From Suilimivivens sp964458255 (lineage in GTDB: Bacteria; Bacillota; Clostridia; Lachnospirales; Lachnospiraceae), in contig CAYWHY010000043.1 in NCBI GenBank assembly GCA_964458255.1, positions 1 through 12,154 on the forward strand: a stretch of DNA of 12,154 bases, written 5' to 3'. Of this stretch, positions 1 through 6,096 are shown in pieces. The position numbers and the translations under genes are program-made. The first letter of the stretch is position 1. Each line of letters begins with the position of its first letter. The notes under the pieces are model-generated. The model saw only the letters and a program-made list of their open reading frames with translations. It searched no databases and had not been told where the DNA came from.

Positions 1-116
1 ACGCTGGTTGTAGGAGTTTTTCTCTTTATCAACTGTCAAACTCGGGATTATAACATACATTTTTATCAGGAATTATAAAAGAAAAAATTATTGTATAAAA
101 AATTTATAAAAAAGTG

Positions 117-166
117 TTGACATTCGAATATTATTTGTTATACTGATATTAGTAATAGTTACTGAT
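117..166 (+). promoter_or_regulatory. Promoter with overlapping dyad upstream of the PerR-like gene
   Basis: The sequence shows TTGACA (117-122), a 16-base spacer and TATACT (139-144), a near-consensus vegetative promoter. Just downstream, over the expected transcription start, ATTAGTAA (148-155) and TTACTGAT (159-166) form an inverted repeat with 7 of 8 matching positions and a 3-base centre. Fur-family repressors bind A+T-rich dyads of about this size, so an autoregulatory PerR operator is a reasonable inference. It is not a close match to the classical 7-1-7 PerR box. Confidence 0.6.
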
Positions 167-187
167 TTTAAAAATTGAAAGGAATAA

Positions 188-577
188 ATGATGAACCTCA
201 AGCACAGTAAACAACGGGATTCCATCATGGAATTTCTAAGAGAACGGAAGGATCATCCTACGGCAGACACTGTATATATGAATGTCCGCCGGACTCTTCC
301 CAACATCAGCCTCGGTACTGTTTATCGAAATCTTACATTACTTGCAGATATCGGAGAAATTGCCAGAATACGTGTAGGTGATGGTGTAGACCATTTTGAC
401 GCAGATACCTCCCCTCATTATCATTTCATATGTAATGAGTGTAACAGCGTCATTGACTTAGACATGGACAATCTGGATTATATCAATGAGTCGGCAAATA
501 AGCATTTCGATGGCTTGATAGAAGGTCATTTCACTTACTTTTATGGTAAATGCGGTAGCTGTTCTACCAAATCGTAA
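188..577 (+). CDS. perR: PerR-type peroxide-sensing repressor (Fur family)
   Basis: This 129-residue Fur-family protein probably represses oxidative-stress genes until peroxide oxidises its metal-binding histidines. The winged helix spans about residues 5-60, with a recognition stretch around S41-LGTVYRNL. The PerR regulatory-metal ligands are recognisable as H23 (in HPTADTVY), D71, H77, H79 and D90. Structural zinc ligands are C82/C85 and C122/C125. D71 in HFDAD fits PerR better than Fur or Zur. The protein is slightly shorter at the N-terminus than Bacillus PerR (about 145 residues). ATG codons at 188 and 191 are adjacent; AAAGGA upstream is spaced 4 bases from the first and 7 from the second, so the second may be the true start. 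The rubrerythrin gene follows after 50 bases with no terminator, suggesting one transcript. Family assignment is firm; the PerR subtype rests on the ligand pattern. Confidence 0.88.
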   Translation: MMNLKHSKQRDSIMEFLRERKDHPTADTVYMNVRRTLPNISLGTVYRNLTLLADIGEIARIRVGDGVDHFDADTSPHYHFICNECNSVIDLDMDNLDYINESANKHFDGLIEGHFTYFYGKCGSCSTKS

Positions 578-627
578 ACACAATTAGATTATAAAACAAA
601 TTTTAAAAAGAAAAGGAGATTAAGATT

Positions 628-1167
628 ATGAAGTATGTATGTCAGGTATGTGGTTATGTTCATGAAGGAGATTCTGCACCGGAGAAGTGCCCTATTTGTG
701 GTGTTCCCGCAGAAAAGTTTACTGCTCAGGCAGGTGAAAAGACATGGGCTGCAGAGCATGTTGTAGGTGTTGCTAAGGGCGCACCCGAAGATATTATTAT
801 GGACCTTAGAGCAAACTTCGAAGGCGAATGCTCAGAAGTTGGTATGTATCTTGCAATGGCAAGAGTTGCTCACAGAGAAGGTTATCCTGAAATCGGTTTA
901 TACTGGGAAAAGGCTGCTTGGGAAGAAGCTGAGCATGCTGCAAAATTCGCTGAATTATTAGGTGAAGTGGTAACAGATTCTACCAAGAAAAACCTTGAGA
1001 TGAGAGTTGACGCTGAAAACGGTGCAACTGCAGGTAAGTTCGACCTTGCTAAGAGAGCAAAAGCATTAAATCTTGACGCTATCCATGATACCGTGCATGA
1101 AATGGCTAGAGATGAAGCCAGACATGGAAAAGCATTTGAAGGACTTCTTCAGAGATACTTTGGTTAA
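628..1167 (+). CDS. Reverse rubrerythrin (N-terminal rubredoxin, C-terminal diiron domain)
   Basis: This is a 179-residue non-haem iron peroxidase that reduces hydrogen peroxide in the cytoplasm of anaerobes using NAD(P)H-derived electrons. The rubredoxin-like [Fe(SCys)4] domain comes first: C5, C8, C21 and C24 in CQVCGY and CPICG. The four-helix ferritin-like diiron domain follows at about residues 50-178. Its carboxylate/histidine clusters are visible as EGECSE (65-70), EEAEH (99-103), AEN (129-131) and DEARH (162-166). Classical rubrerythrins have the opposite domain order; this order is the reverse-rubrerythrin type known in clostridia, where PerR represses it. The ATG at 628 follows AAAAGGAG with good spacing. 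It is probably cotranscribed with the perR-like gene and ends just before a strong terminator. The start of one alternative frame inside the gene (767-961) has no support. Confidence 0.93.
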   Translation: MKYVCQVCGYVHEGDSAPEKCPICGVPAEKFTAQAGEKTWAAEHVVGVAKGAPEDIIMDLRANFEGECSEVGMYLAMARVAHREGYPEIGLYWEKAAWEEAEHAAKFAELLGEVVTDSTKKNLEMRVDAENGATAGKFDLAKRAKALNLDAIHDTVHEMARDEARHGKAFEGLLQRYFG

Positions 1168-1181
1168 GCTATAAGCCATGC

Positions 1182-1240
1182 AAAATGTGATAATAACGCT
1201 CCGCGAGTTTACTCGTGGGAGCGTTTATTATTACATTTTT
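1182..1240 (+). terminator. Rho-independent terminator after rubrerythrin
   Basis: A very long stem pairs AATGTGATAATAACGCTCC on the left with GGGAGCGTTTATTATTACATT on the right, with CGAG/CTCG at the top and a T run at 1236-1240. It lies 15 bases after the rubrerythrin stop codon. The hairpin is nearly symmetrical, so weak activity from the other strand is possible, but the opposite T run is shorter. Confidence 0.88.
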
Positions 1241-1483
1241 ATACGGCACCAGCCGTCCAACGGGAAATACAAAGTATTTCGAGTCTGGCATGGCTTACAC
1301 TTTTATTGGGCGACAGCCCTTCCACAAAACATGGAAAGTGAAATATTTTTAACTTTTCATGTTGACATCCCAAAAGTGAAGTGCTGTGTATGATTATAAT
1401 TGCATGGATGGGCGCATTGGAAATAGTTACAGGACGAATTATGGGATATATACCGGTGCGTTCCATTATTGCATTAGCAGTAA
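1241..1483. other. Intergenic stretch with no intact gene; short inverted repeats and a possible vestige
   Basis: I see no supported gene here. There are two small hairpins: GAAATAC-AAA-GTATTTC (1264-1280) and CATGGAAAGT with ACTTTTCATG (1330-1339 and 1352-1361, one G-U pair). From about 1390 to 1500 on the + strand a frame reads as a hydrophobic segment (IVTGRIMGYIPVRSII) with no ribosome binding site and a stop upstream. It could be a membrane-protein vestige. A resemblance to the PsiE family (PLR followed by a helix ending in IVR-like residues) is only suggestive. Confidence 0.3.
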
Positions 1484-1669
1484 TCAGAACCATTGTTGCA
1501 ACAGGGAATTTCTGCACTTATTCAAACCTGCAAGGAATTAGGAATTTCGAAAGATGTCATTTTAGATAAAGTAAAACAAAAATTTGAGTTAACAGATGAG
1601 GAAGCCAAACAGTATCTTTCTGAATATTTTAAAAATTACTCAATCAAAAATCTCTGTATTGCAAACTAA
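1484..1669 (+). pseudogene. C-terminal remnant, probably of an Rpn/PD-(D/E)XK transposase-like protein
   Basis: The + strand frame beginning after a stop at 1481-1483 reads continuously for 61 codons to TAA at 1667-1669. It contains ALIQTCKELGISKDVILD, then KVKQKFELTDEEAKQYLSEY. This is the style of the conserved tail of Rpn/PD-(D/E)XK nuclease-family proteins common in Lachnospiraceae (a CKELG...KxKFxLxxExAxxY pattern). No start codon with a ribosome binding site, no nuclease domain and no upstream part of the gene are present. The last codons overlap the end of the convergent kinase gene by 30 bases, so the original stop was probably lost. Assignment to Rpn is from memory of that family and not verified. 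Confidence 0.5.
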
Positions 1670-2476
1670 AAAATACCCATATTTATCCGCCTGATACCGC
1701 AAAGTTTCCTGCACTCTCTCAACAAGTGCACTGTCATACGGAAAATCCCACTTCTCCACTTCCGCTATCATATCCTTTTTGGTAAGTGAAAACTTAAGAT
1801 GGTTTCCGTACAGTTCATTGGCGGCATCTAACTGCTCGTCAAAATCTCTTGAAAAAGGCTTGGCAATAATAGATTGTCTGCATGTTTCCCGGGACTTAAC
1901 CACCGGGAAGTCTGCTTTTGTATCAGAGAAAAGGGAAAGCCCCATATCAAAAAACTGACAATAACGATAGCTCTTTTCATCTAAATCATAAATTACCGCA
2001 ATATTATTGGTGTGGCGGTCTTCGTTTAAAAAAAAAGCATCTATCTCAAGCAGCTTTGCAAGGTAGGTACCAAAATCTGTAAGTCCCGTATAATTGATGA
2101 CATGGTCTACTGTATACTCAATTCGCTTTTTTGTCTCGGAAATATAGGCGAGCTCTTTTGCCAGACTCATGCCTGTATGCTGTCGAAACAGTTTTTCTAA
2201 GGTAATGAGCTCCTCTCTTTGTCCCAGAAAGTTTTTGCTTAGGCAGCCCGAAATACGGGTATCCCTGTACTGAATCCAAACCGGCTCATACAACACAATA
2301 TTATCTATATTGGAGGAAAGCAGTATGTGGGACACCACCGTTTCCGCCATACCTTCACAGCCCATTTGGTCTGCCTTATACCACCACTCCCCGTCTGTCC
2401 ACTTTAACCGGTTTCCTTTGGAAGAATGACCTGTTTGACTGATTAAATTTTCATCGGTAAAAATAATCTGCTTCAT
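1640..2476 (-). CDS. HipA/CtkA-like serine/threonine kinase, probable toxin of a toxin-antitoxin pair
   Basis: This 278-residue protein has the kinase core of the HipA superfamily but lacks the HipA N-terminal subdomain, as in HipT and CtkA (HipA proteins are about 440 residues). Visible elements are a short glycine/serine loop T15-GHSSKG, the probable ATP-binding lysine K34 in WWYKAD, E45 in the following helix, the catalytic segment LEIDAFFLNEDRHTNN (143-158, with D153, R154, H155 and N158), and the metal-binding FFDMG (175-179, D177). HipA-type toxins phosphorylate tRNA synthetases or other targets and arrest growth; the target here is unknown. S18 and S19 in the loop are candidates for autophosphorylation, as in HipT. 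The start ATG overlaps the stop of the upstream gene (ATGA), and GGAGCAATGGG lies in front, indicating translational coupling. Both catalytic motifs look intact. Confidence 0.78.
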   Translation of the reverse strand: MKQIIFTDENLISQTGHSSKGNRLKWTDGEWWYKADQMGCEGMAETVVSHILLSSNIDNIVLYEPVWIQYRDTRISGCLSKNFLGQREELITLEKLFRQHTGMSLAKELAYISETKKRIEYTVDHVINYTGLTDFGTYLAKLLEIDAFFLNEDRHTNNIAVIYDLDEKSYRYCQFFDMGLSLFSDTKADFPVVKSRETCRQSIIAKPFSRDFDEQLDAANELYGNHLKFSLTKKDMIAEVEKWDFPYDSALVERVQETLRYQADKYGYFLVCNTEIFD

Positions 2477-3066
2477 CCCATTGCTCCTTCATTCGGACGA
2501 TAATAACATAAATGAATCCACTGCTTATCCTCTGCCATGCGCCCCTTAGTCTTTTCAATAATTGCCAGTGGGTCATAACTGTCAAGTCCCAAATCCCGCA
2601 ATATTTGCTTTAAAAAATCTCTTCCCTTCGGAAAGCAACGGCTTTCCAAAAAATATTCAAAATCCTCCCATGTCGGTTTTGCCTTTACGCCAAAAGCCTG
2701 ATGTATCACTTCATCCGTACAATTTAAGACAGCTATTTGCTTCTTGCTGAAATTTACCAGAATTACTGTACAAAGCTCATCTTCGCACATATATTCCATG
2801 CGAAGGGAATACTCTTCCAACCGGTATCTCTCTGAAAATTCGTGGTTAAGTATGGCCCACTTTTTATAAGTCCGGTAAATCTGCTCCATTGTTTCCTTTT
2901 GTCCGAAATGATTCATATAAGCGGACATGGTCTGTCTGGATACCCCGTATACCTGCGCCAGTTTACTGATACTTTCGCCGGACTCATGGCTCTTTAATGC
3001 TTTCTTTATCTGTTCATCGCTTAAACCGGGTTTCCTGCCCGCGTTCCTGCTATTCCGACCTGCCAT
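2473..3066 (-). CDS. HTH protein with a HipS-like C-terminal domain, probable antitoxin/regulator of the kinase
   Basis: This is a 197-residue two-part protein. Residues 10-53 form a resolvase/Hin-like helix-turn-helix (GRKPGLSDEQI, then SISKLAQVYGVSRQTMSAY). Residues about 98-190 form a second domain with TWEDFEYFLESRCFPKGR (132-149), LGLDSY (159-164) and GRMAEDKQWI (175-184). That second pattern (W..F...R..P..R...L..LGL...QWI) resembles the small protein often encoded just upstream of HipA-like kinases in clostridia, corresponding to the HipS/HipA N-subdomain role. I infer a fused antitoxin plus operator-binding protein. ATG at 3066 is chosen because AAGGTGG lies 8 bases upstream; an in-frame GTG at 3078 would place the ribosome binding site inside the gene. 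It overlaps the kinase gene by 4 bases. The HTH is well supported; antitoxin function is inferred from context. Confidence 0.7.
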   Translation of the reverse strand: MAGRNSRNAGRKPGLSDEQIKKALKSHESGESISKLAQVYGVSRQTMSAYMNHFGQKETMEQIYRTYKKWAILNHEFSERYRLEEYSLRMEYMCEDELCTVILVNFSKKQIAVLNCTDEVIHQAFGVKAKPTWEDFEYFLESRCFPKGRDFLKQILRDLGLDSYDPLAIIEKTKGRMAEDKQWIHLCYYRPNEGAMG

Positions 3067-3088
3067 ACTTTTCACCACCTTTTCTTTT

Positions 3089-3117
3089 ATTATTATATCT
3101 CACAAGTAATATGTCAA
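3089..3117 (-). promoter_or_regulatory. Promoter of the HTH-kinase pair
   Basis: On the - strand TTGACA (3117-3112) is followed by TATAATAATA. The exact TATAAT gives only a 14-base spacer, while AATAAT (3094-3089) gives the preferred 17, so the latter is the likely -10. The start codon at 3066 lies about 15 bases beyond the expected transcription start, leaving a very short leader. Confidence 0.5.
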
Positions 3118-3146
3118 TAAATTAATTTCTTTACATTTCTTCTGAT

Positions 3147-3182
3147 AAAAAGGCAACGCATTTTACAATACGCTGCCCTAAA
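3147..3182 (-). terminator. Terminator of the metY-cysK-Rrf2 operon
   Basis: On the - strand AGGGCAGCGTATT pairs with AATGCGTTGCCT across a GTAAA-type loop, with two G-U pairs, followed by TTTTT. It lies 16 bases after the Rrf2 regulator stop codon and separates this operon from the HTH-kinase pair. Confidence 0.8.
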
Positions 3183-3198
3183 ACATCAATATTGTTCC

Positions 3199-3633
3199 TT
3201 AAATAACATAATTATCCGGCTGTCCGCCTCTCATTAAATCCGCTATCGAAACACTGTCAAAATAATTGTTAATCAAATCATTAAATTCCCTCCACATAGG
3301 CAATGTTCTGCACTCGGAAGTATACTCACATGGCTTTGCTCCGCATTCCAGACAGGCTACCGGTGCAAGAGTCCCTTCTATCAGGCGTAGGATATCCCCT
3401 ACTTTGTAATCTGCCGGTTCCCGATTCAGACGGTATCCGCCACCTTTGCCATGCAATGCCTCTATAAAATTATTTTTTGACAAAACCGTCATAATACTTT
3501 CTAAGTATTTTTGCGAAATGTTTTGACGGTTTGCTACCTCCTTTAACGGAATGTATGATGTCTTCTGCTGCTCCGCAAGATCTATCATTACTCTTAATGC
3601 ATAACGTCCTTTTGTGGAAATCATCACAATCAT
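3199..3633 (-). CDS. Rrf2-family regulator, probably CymR-like control of cysteine metabolism
   Basis: This 144-residue protein has the Rrf2 winged-helix start (ISTKGRYALRVMIDLA, 5-20), the recognition helix region NISQKYLESIM (38-48) and the wing LHGKGGGYRL (60-69). Residues 94-108 carry cysteines C94, C97, C102 and C108, like the Fe-S-binding cluster of IscR though with different spacing. The last residues are DNYVI. A C-terminal Tyr-x-Ile is the type of tail by which CysE and some CymR proteins dock into CysK. The gene directly follows cysK with a 12-base gap and ends the metY-cysK operon, so regulation of cysteine and methionine sulfur genes through a CysK complex is likely. ATG at 3633 is kept: AAAGG is 4 bases away, whereas the internal ATG at 3624 would be 13 away. 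Family is certain; the exact effector is not. Confidence 0.85.
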   Translation of the reverse strand: MIVMISTKGRYALRVMIDLAEQQKTSYIPLKEVANRQNISQKYLESIMTVLSKNNFIEALHGKGGGYRLNREPADYKVGDILRLIEGTLAPVACLECGAKPCEYTSECRTLPMWREFNDLINNYFDSVSIADLMRGGQPDNYVI

Positions 3634-3645
3634 TCAACCTTTCTT

Positions 3646-4578
3646 TTATTCTTCAAATAATGGTGTCGAAAGATATCGGTCACCCGAATCCGGGAAAATC
3701 ACAACAATGTTTTTATCGACATTTTCCTCTTTTTTTGCAAGTTCAATTGCTGCATGAAGTGCTGCTCCGGAAGATATTCCTACCAGTACACCTTCCTTTT
3801 TTCCAATCAGCCTTCCCTTTTCAAAAGCATCTTCATTTTCCACCGTTATGATTTCATCATAAACATCCGTATCCAGTATTTCAGGCACGAATCCCGCACC
3901 AATACCCTGAATTTTGTGTGCACCTGCTACACCTTTAGACAGAACCGGGGATGATGCAGGCTCCACGGCAACCACTTTTATACCTGGATTTTTAGATTTC
4001 AGATATTTACCGGTTCCTGTTATGGTTCCGCCTGTTCCGACACCAGCCACTAAAATATCTACTTTCCCATCCGTATCTTCATATATCTCAGGGCCTGTAG
4101 TTGCAAAATGTACCTTGGGATTCTCAGTATTTACAAACTGTCCCGCAACAAAACTATCCGGTATCTCTTTTGCAATCTCATCCGCTTTCTCAATAGCACC
4201 TTTCATTCCCTTTGCACCATCTGACAATACCAGTTCTGCTCCATATGCCTTAATCAGCTTACGACGCTCTATGGACATCGTTTCCGGCATAACAATAATA
4301 ATGCGGTACCCCTTAGCTGTTGCAACAGATGCAAGACCGATTCCCGTATTTCCCGACGTCGGCTCTATAATCACTGAATTTGGTTTTAATTTCCCGCTTC
4401 TTTCTGCCTCTTCAATCATTGCATTAGCCACTCTGTCCTTTACGGAACCTGCCGGATTCAGGTATTCCAGCTTCGCAAATATCTTTGCTCTAAGATGAAA
4501 TTCCTTTTCAATATGTGCCAGCTCCAAAATCGGAGTCTTTCCAATTAACTGATCTGCTGATGTATATATGTTAGCCAT
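3646..4578 (-). CDS. cysK: Cysteine synthase A (O-acetylserine sulfhydrylase)
   Basis: This 310-residue PLP enzyme converts O-acetylserine and sulfide to cysteine and acetate in the cytoplasm. The PLP lysine is K47 in NPAGSVKDR. The substrate-binding loop is EPTSGNTGIGL (72-82), the phosphate-binding glycine loop GTGGTITG lies near residue 181, and the C-terminal PDSGDRYLST (296-305) carries the serine that contacts the pyridine ring. Length matches the family (about 305-320). GGAGGAATTATT precedes the ATG. The gene sits 46 bases after metY and 12 bases before the Rrf2 regulator with no terminator between, consistent with one operon. CysK may also act as corepressor partner of that regulator, as in Bacillus. 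Confidence 0.95.
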   Translation of the reverse strand: MANIYTSADQLIGKTPILELAHIEKEFHLRAKIFAKLEYLNPAGSVKDRVANAMIEEAERSGKLKPNSVIIEPTSGNTGIGLASVATAKGYRIIIVMPETMSIERRKLIKAYGAELVLSDGAKGMKGAIEKADEIAKEIPDSFVAGQFVNTENPKVHFATTGPEIYEDTDGKVDILVAGVGTGGTITGTGKYLKSKNPGIKVVAVEPASSPVLSKGVAGAHKIQGIGAGFVPEILDTDVYDEIITVENEDAFEKGRLIGKKEGVLVGISSGAALHAAIELAKKEENVDKNIVVIFPDSGDRYLSTPLFEE

Positions 4579-4624
4579 AATAATTCCTCCAAAATAAATA
4601 AATCTTCCAACTTGTTCTTATTAA

Positions 4625-5911
4625 TTATACCGCTGCAAAACCACGCTGTAAATCCTCAATAATATCATCAATATGCTCTGTACCAATGGATAACCTGATG
4701 GTATTTTGCCTAATTCCCTGCTCTGACAGTTCTGTTTCACTTAATTGTGAATGTGTTGTGGTAGCCGGGTGAATGACAAGGCTTTTTACATCCGCTACAT
4801 TCGCAAGCAGGGAAAATATTTCCAGATTATCAATAAACGCATGTGCCTGCTTCTGTCCACCCTTGATTTCAAATGTAAAAATAGTAGCACCTCCATAGGG
4901 GAAGTATTTCTTGTACAACTCGTGATCCGGATGTTCCTTCAATGAAGGATGATTTACATGTTCTACCTGTGGATGGCTTGCCAGAAATTCCACAACCTTT
5001 TTCGTGTTTTCTACATGACGTTCCAATCGGAGTGATAATGTTTCTACTCCCTGCAATAATAAAAATGCATTAAACGGTGACAAAGTCGCACCCGTATCAC
5101 GAAGCAGGATAGCTCTGATATACGTTACAAAAGCTTCTTCGCCTGCTGCCTCCACAAAAGACACGCCATGGTAACTGGGATTAGGAGCTGCAATAGCAGG
5201 ATATTTTCCGCTTGCCTTCCAATCAAACTTGCCGGAATCAACAATAATTCCTCCAAGAGTTGTTCCGTGTCCTCCAATAAATTTAGTCGCCGAATGCACC
5301 ACAATATCTGCTCCGTGCTCAATAGGACGGATAAGATACGGTGTTCCGAAAGTATTGTCAATCACAAGAGGCAGTCCGTGTTTATGTGCAATGTCTGCAA
5401 TTGCATCAATATCCGGAATATCGGCATTGGGATTCCCCAGTGTTTCTAAATAAACCGCCTTTGTATTCGGCTGAATTGCCTTTTCTACTTCCTCTAAATC
5501 ATGTGCATTTACAAAGGTAGTGGAAATGCCGTAAAGCGGAAGCGTATGTGCAAGCAGATTATAACTTCCGCCGTAAATGGTTTTTTGTGCAACGATATGA
5601 TCACCGTTCTGTGCAAGAGCCTGAATGGCATATGTAATCGCCGCTGCACCTGATGCCAGTGCCAAGGCTGCAACACCGCCCTCCAGTGCCGCAATTCTCT
5701 TTTCCAATACTTCCTGTGTGGAATTTGTCAGTCTTCCGTAAATATTTCCCGGATCCGTAAGTCCAAATCTTGCCGCTGCATGTGCCGAATTGTCAAACAC
5801 ATAAGATGTTGTCTGATAAATGGGTACTGCTCTTGCACCTGTTGCCGCGTCCGGTGTTTCCTGTCCTACATGTAACTGTAATGTTTCAAACTTATACTTC
5901 TTTGTACTCAT
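4625..5911 (-). CDS. metY: O-acetylhomoserine sulfhydrylase
   Basis: This 428-residue Cys/Met-metabolism PLP enzyme makes homocysteine from O-acetylhomoserine and sulfide (direct sulfhydrylation). The PLP lysine is K210 in HSATKFIGGHG, D185 in VIDNTFGTP contacts the pyridine nitrogen, and Y58/R60 in NIYGR bind the phosphate of the neighbouring subunit. The length near 430 and the HGVSFVEAAG-type insertion fit the MetY/MET17 branch better than MetB or MetZ (about 380-400). AGGAGGAG precedes the ATG by a few bases. It is first in the metY-cysK-Rrf2 operon. Cystathionine gamma-synthase is the main alternative but less likely from length. Confidence 0.92.
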   Translation of the reverse strand: MSTKKYKFETLQLHVGQETPDAATGARAVPIYQTTSYVFDNSAHAAARFGLTDPGNIYGRLTNSTQEVLEKRIAALEGGVAALALASGAAAITYAIQALAQNGDHIVAQKTIYGGSYNLLAHTLPLYGISTTFVNAHDLEEVEKAIQPNTKAVYLETLGNPNADIPDIDAIADIAHKHGLPLVIDNTFGTPYLIRPIEHGADIVVHSATKFIGGHGTTLGGIIVDSGKFDWKASGKYPAIAAPNPSYHGVSFVEAAGEEAFVTYIRAILLRDTGATLSPFNAFLLLQGVETLSLRLERHVENTKKVVEFLASHPQVEHVNHPSLKEHPDHELYKKYFPYGGATIFTFEIKGGQKQAHAFIDNLEIFSLLANVADVKSLVIHPATTTHSQLSETELSEQGIRQNTIRLSIGTEHIDDIIEDLQRGFAAV

Positions 5912-5938
5912 AGTTTTATCTCCTCCTGAAATGCATTT

Positions 5939-6000
5939 TACCTACTAATCTTGTATGTTGATATGAATATATACCAAATTGCCTACCATGTCAATAGGTA
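5939..6000 (-). promoter_or_regulatory. metY promoter with repeated TACC/GGTA half-sites
   Basis: On the - strand TTGACA (5994-5989), a 17-base spacer and TATATT (5971-5966) form a strong promoter. TACC (6000-5997) and GGTA (5987-5984) form a dyad over the -35. Further GGTA copies occur at 5975-5972, abutting the -10, and at 5942-5939 in the leader. Half-sites placed across both promoter elements suggest a repressor operator. The Rrf2 regulator at the end of this operon is the natural candidate. The leader is only about 50 bases, too short for a SAM riboswitch or T-box. Confidence 0.6.
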
Positions 6001-6027
6001 ATTTGCATATTCTTACAGTCAGGCATC

Positions 6028-6072
6028 AAAAAAACCGCTGCTTCCAGATATTCATCTGAAAAACAGCGGTTT
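6028..6072 (-). terminator. Terminator of the SAH-recycling operon
   Basis: On the - strand AAACCGCTG pairs with CAGCGGTTT, extended inward by TTTCAGAT/ATCTGGAA with a GAAT loop, followed by a run of seven T. It lies 25 bases after the hydrolase stop codon. Confidence 0.9.
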
Positions 6073-6096
6073 CTGTTTTCAATTATTTCTTTTTCC

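Noticed and set aside
1178..1393. 71-residue reading frame after rubrerythrin
   Set aside because: It starts inside the terminator hairpin and has no ribosome binding site.
3914..4498. 194-residue + strand frame opposite cysK
   Set aside because: Antisense shadow of a clear cysteine synthase, rich in Ser/Ile/Pro as expected from reverse codons.
5912..5965. SAM riboswitch or T-box upstream of metY
   Set aside because: The leader is about 50 bases and shows no conserved core of either element.
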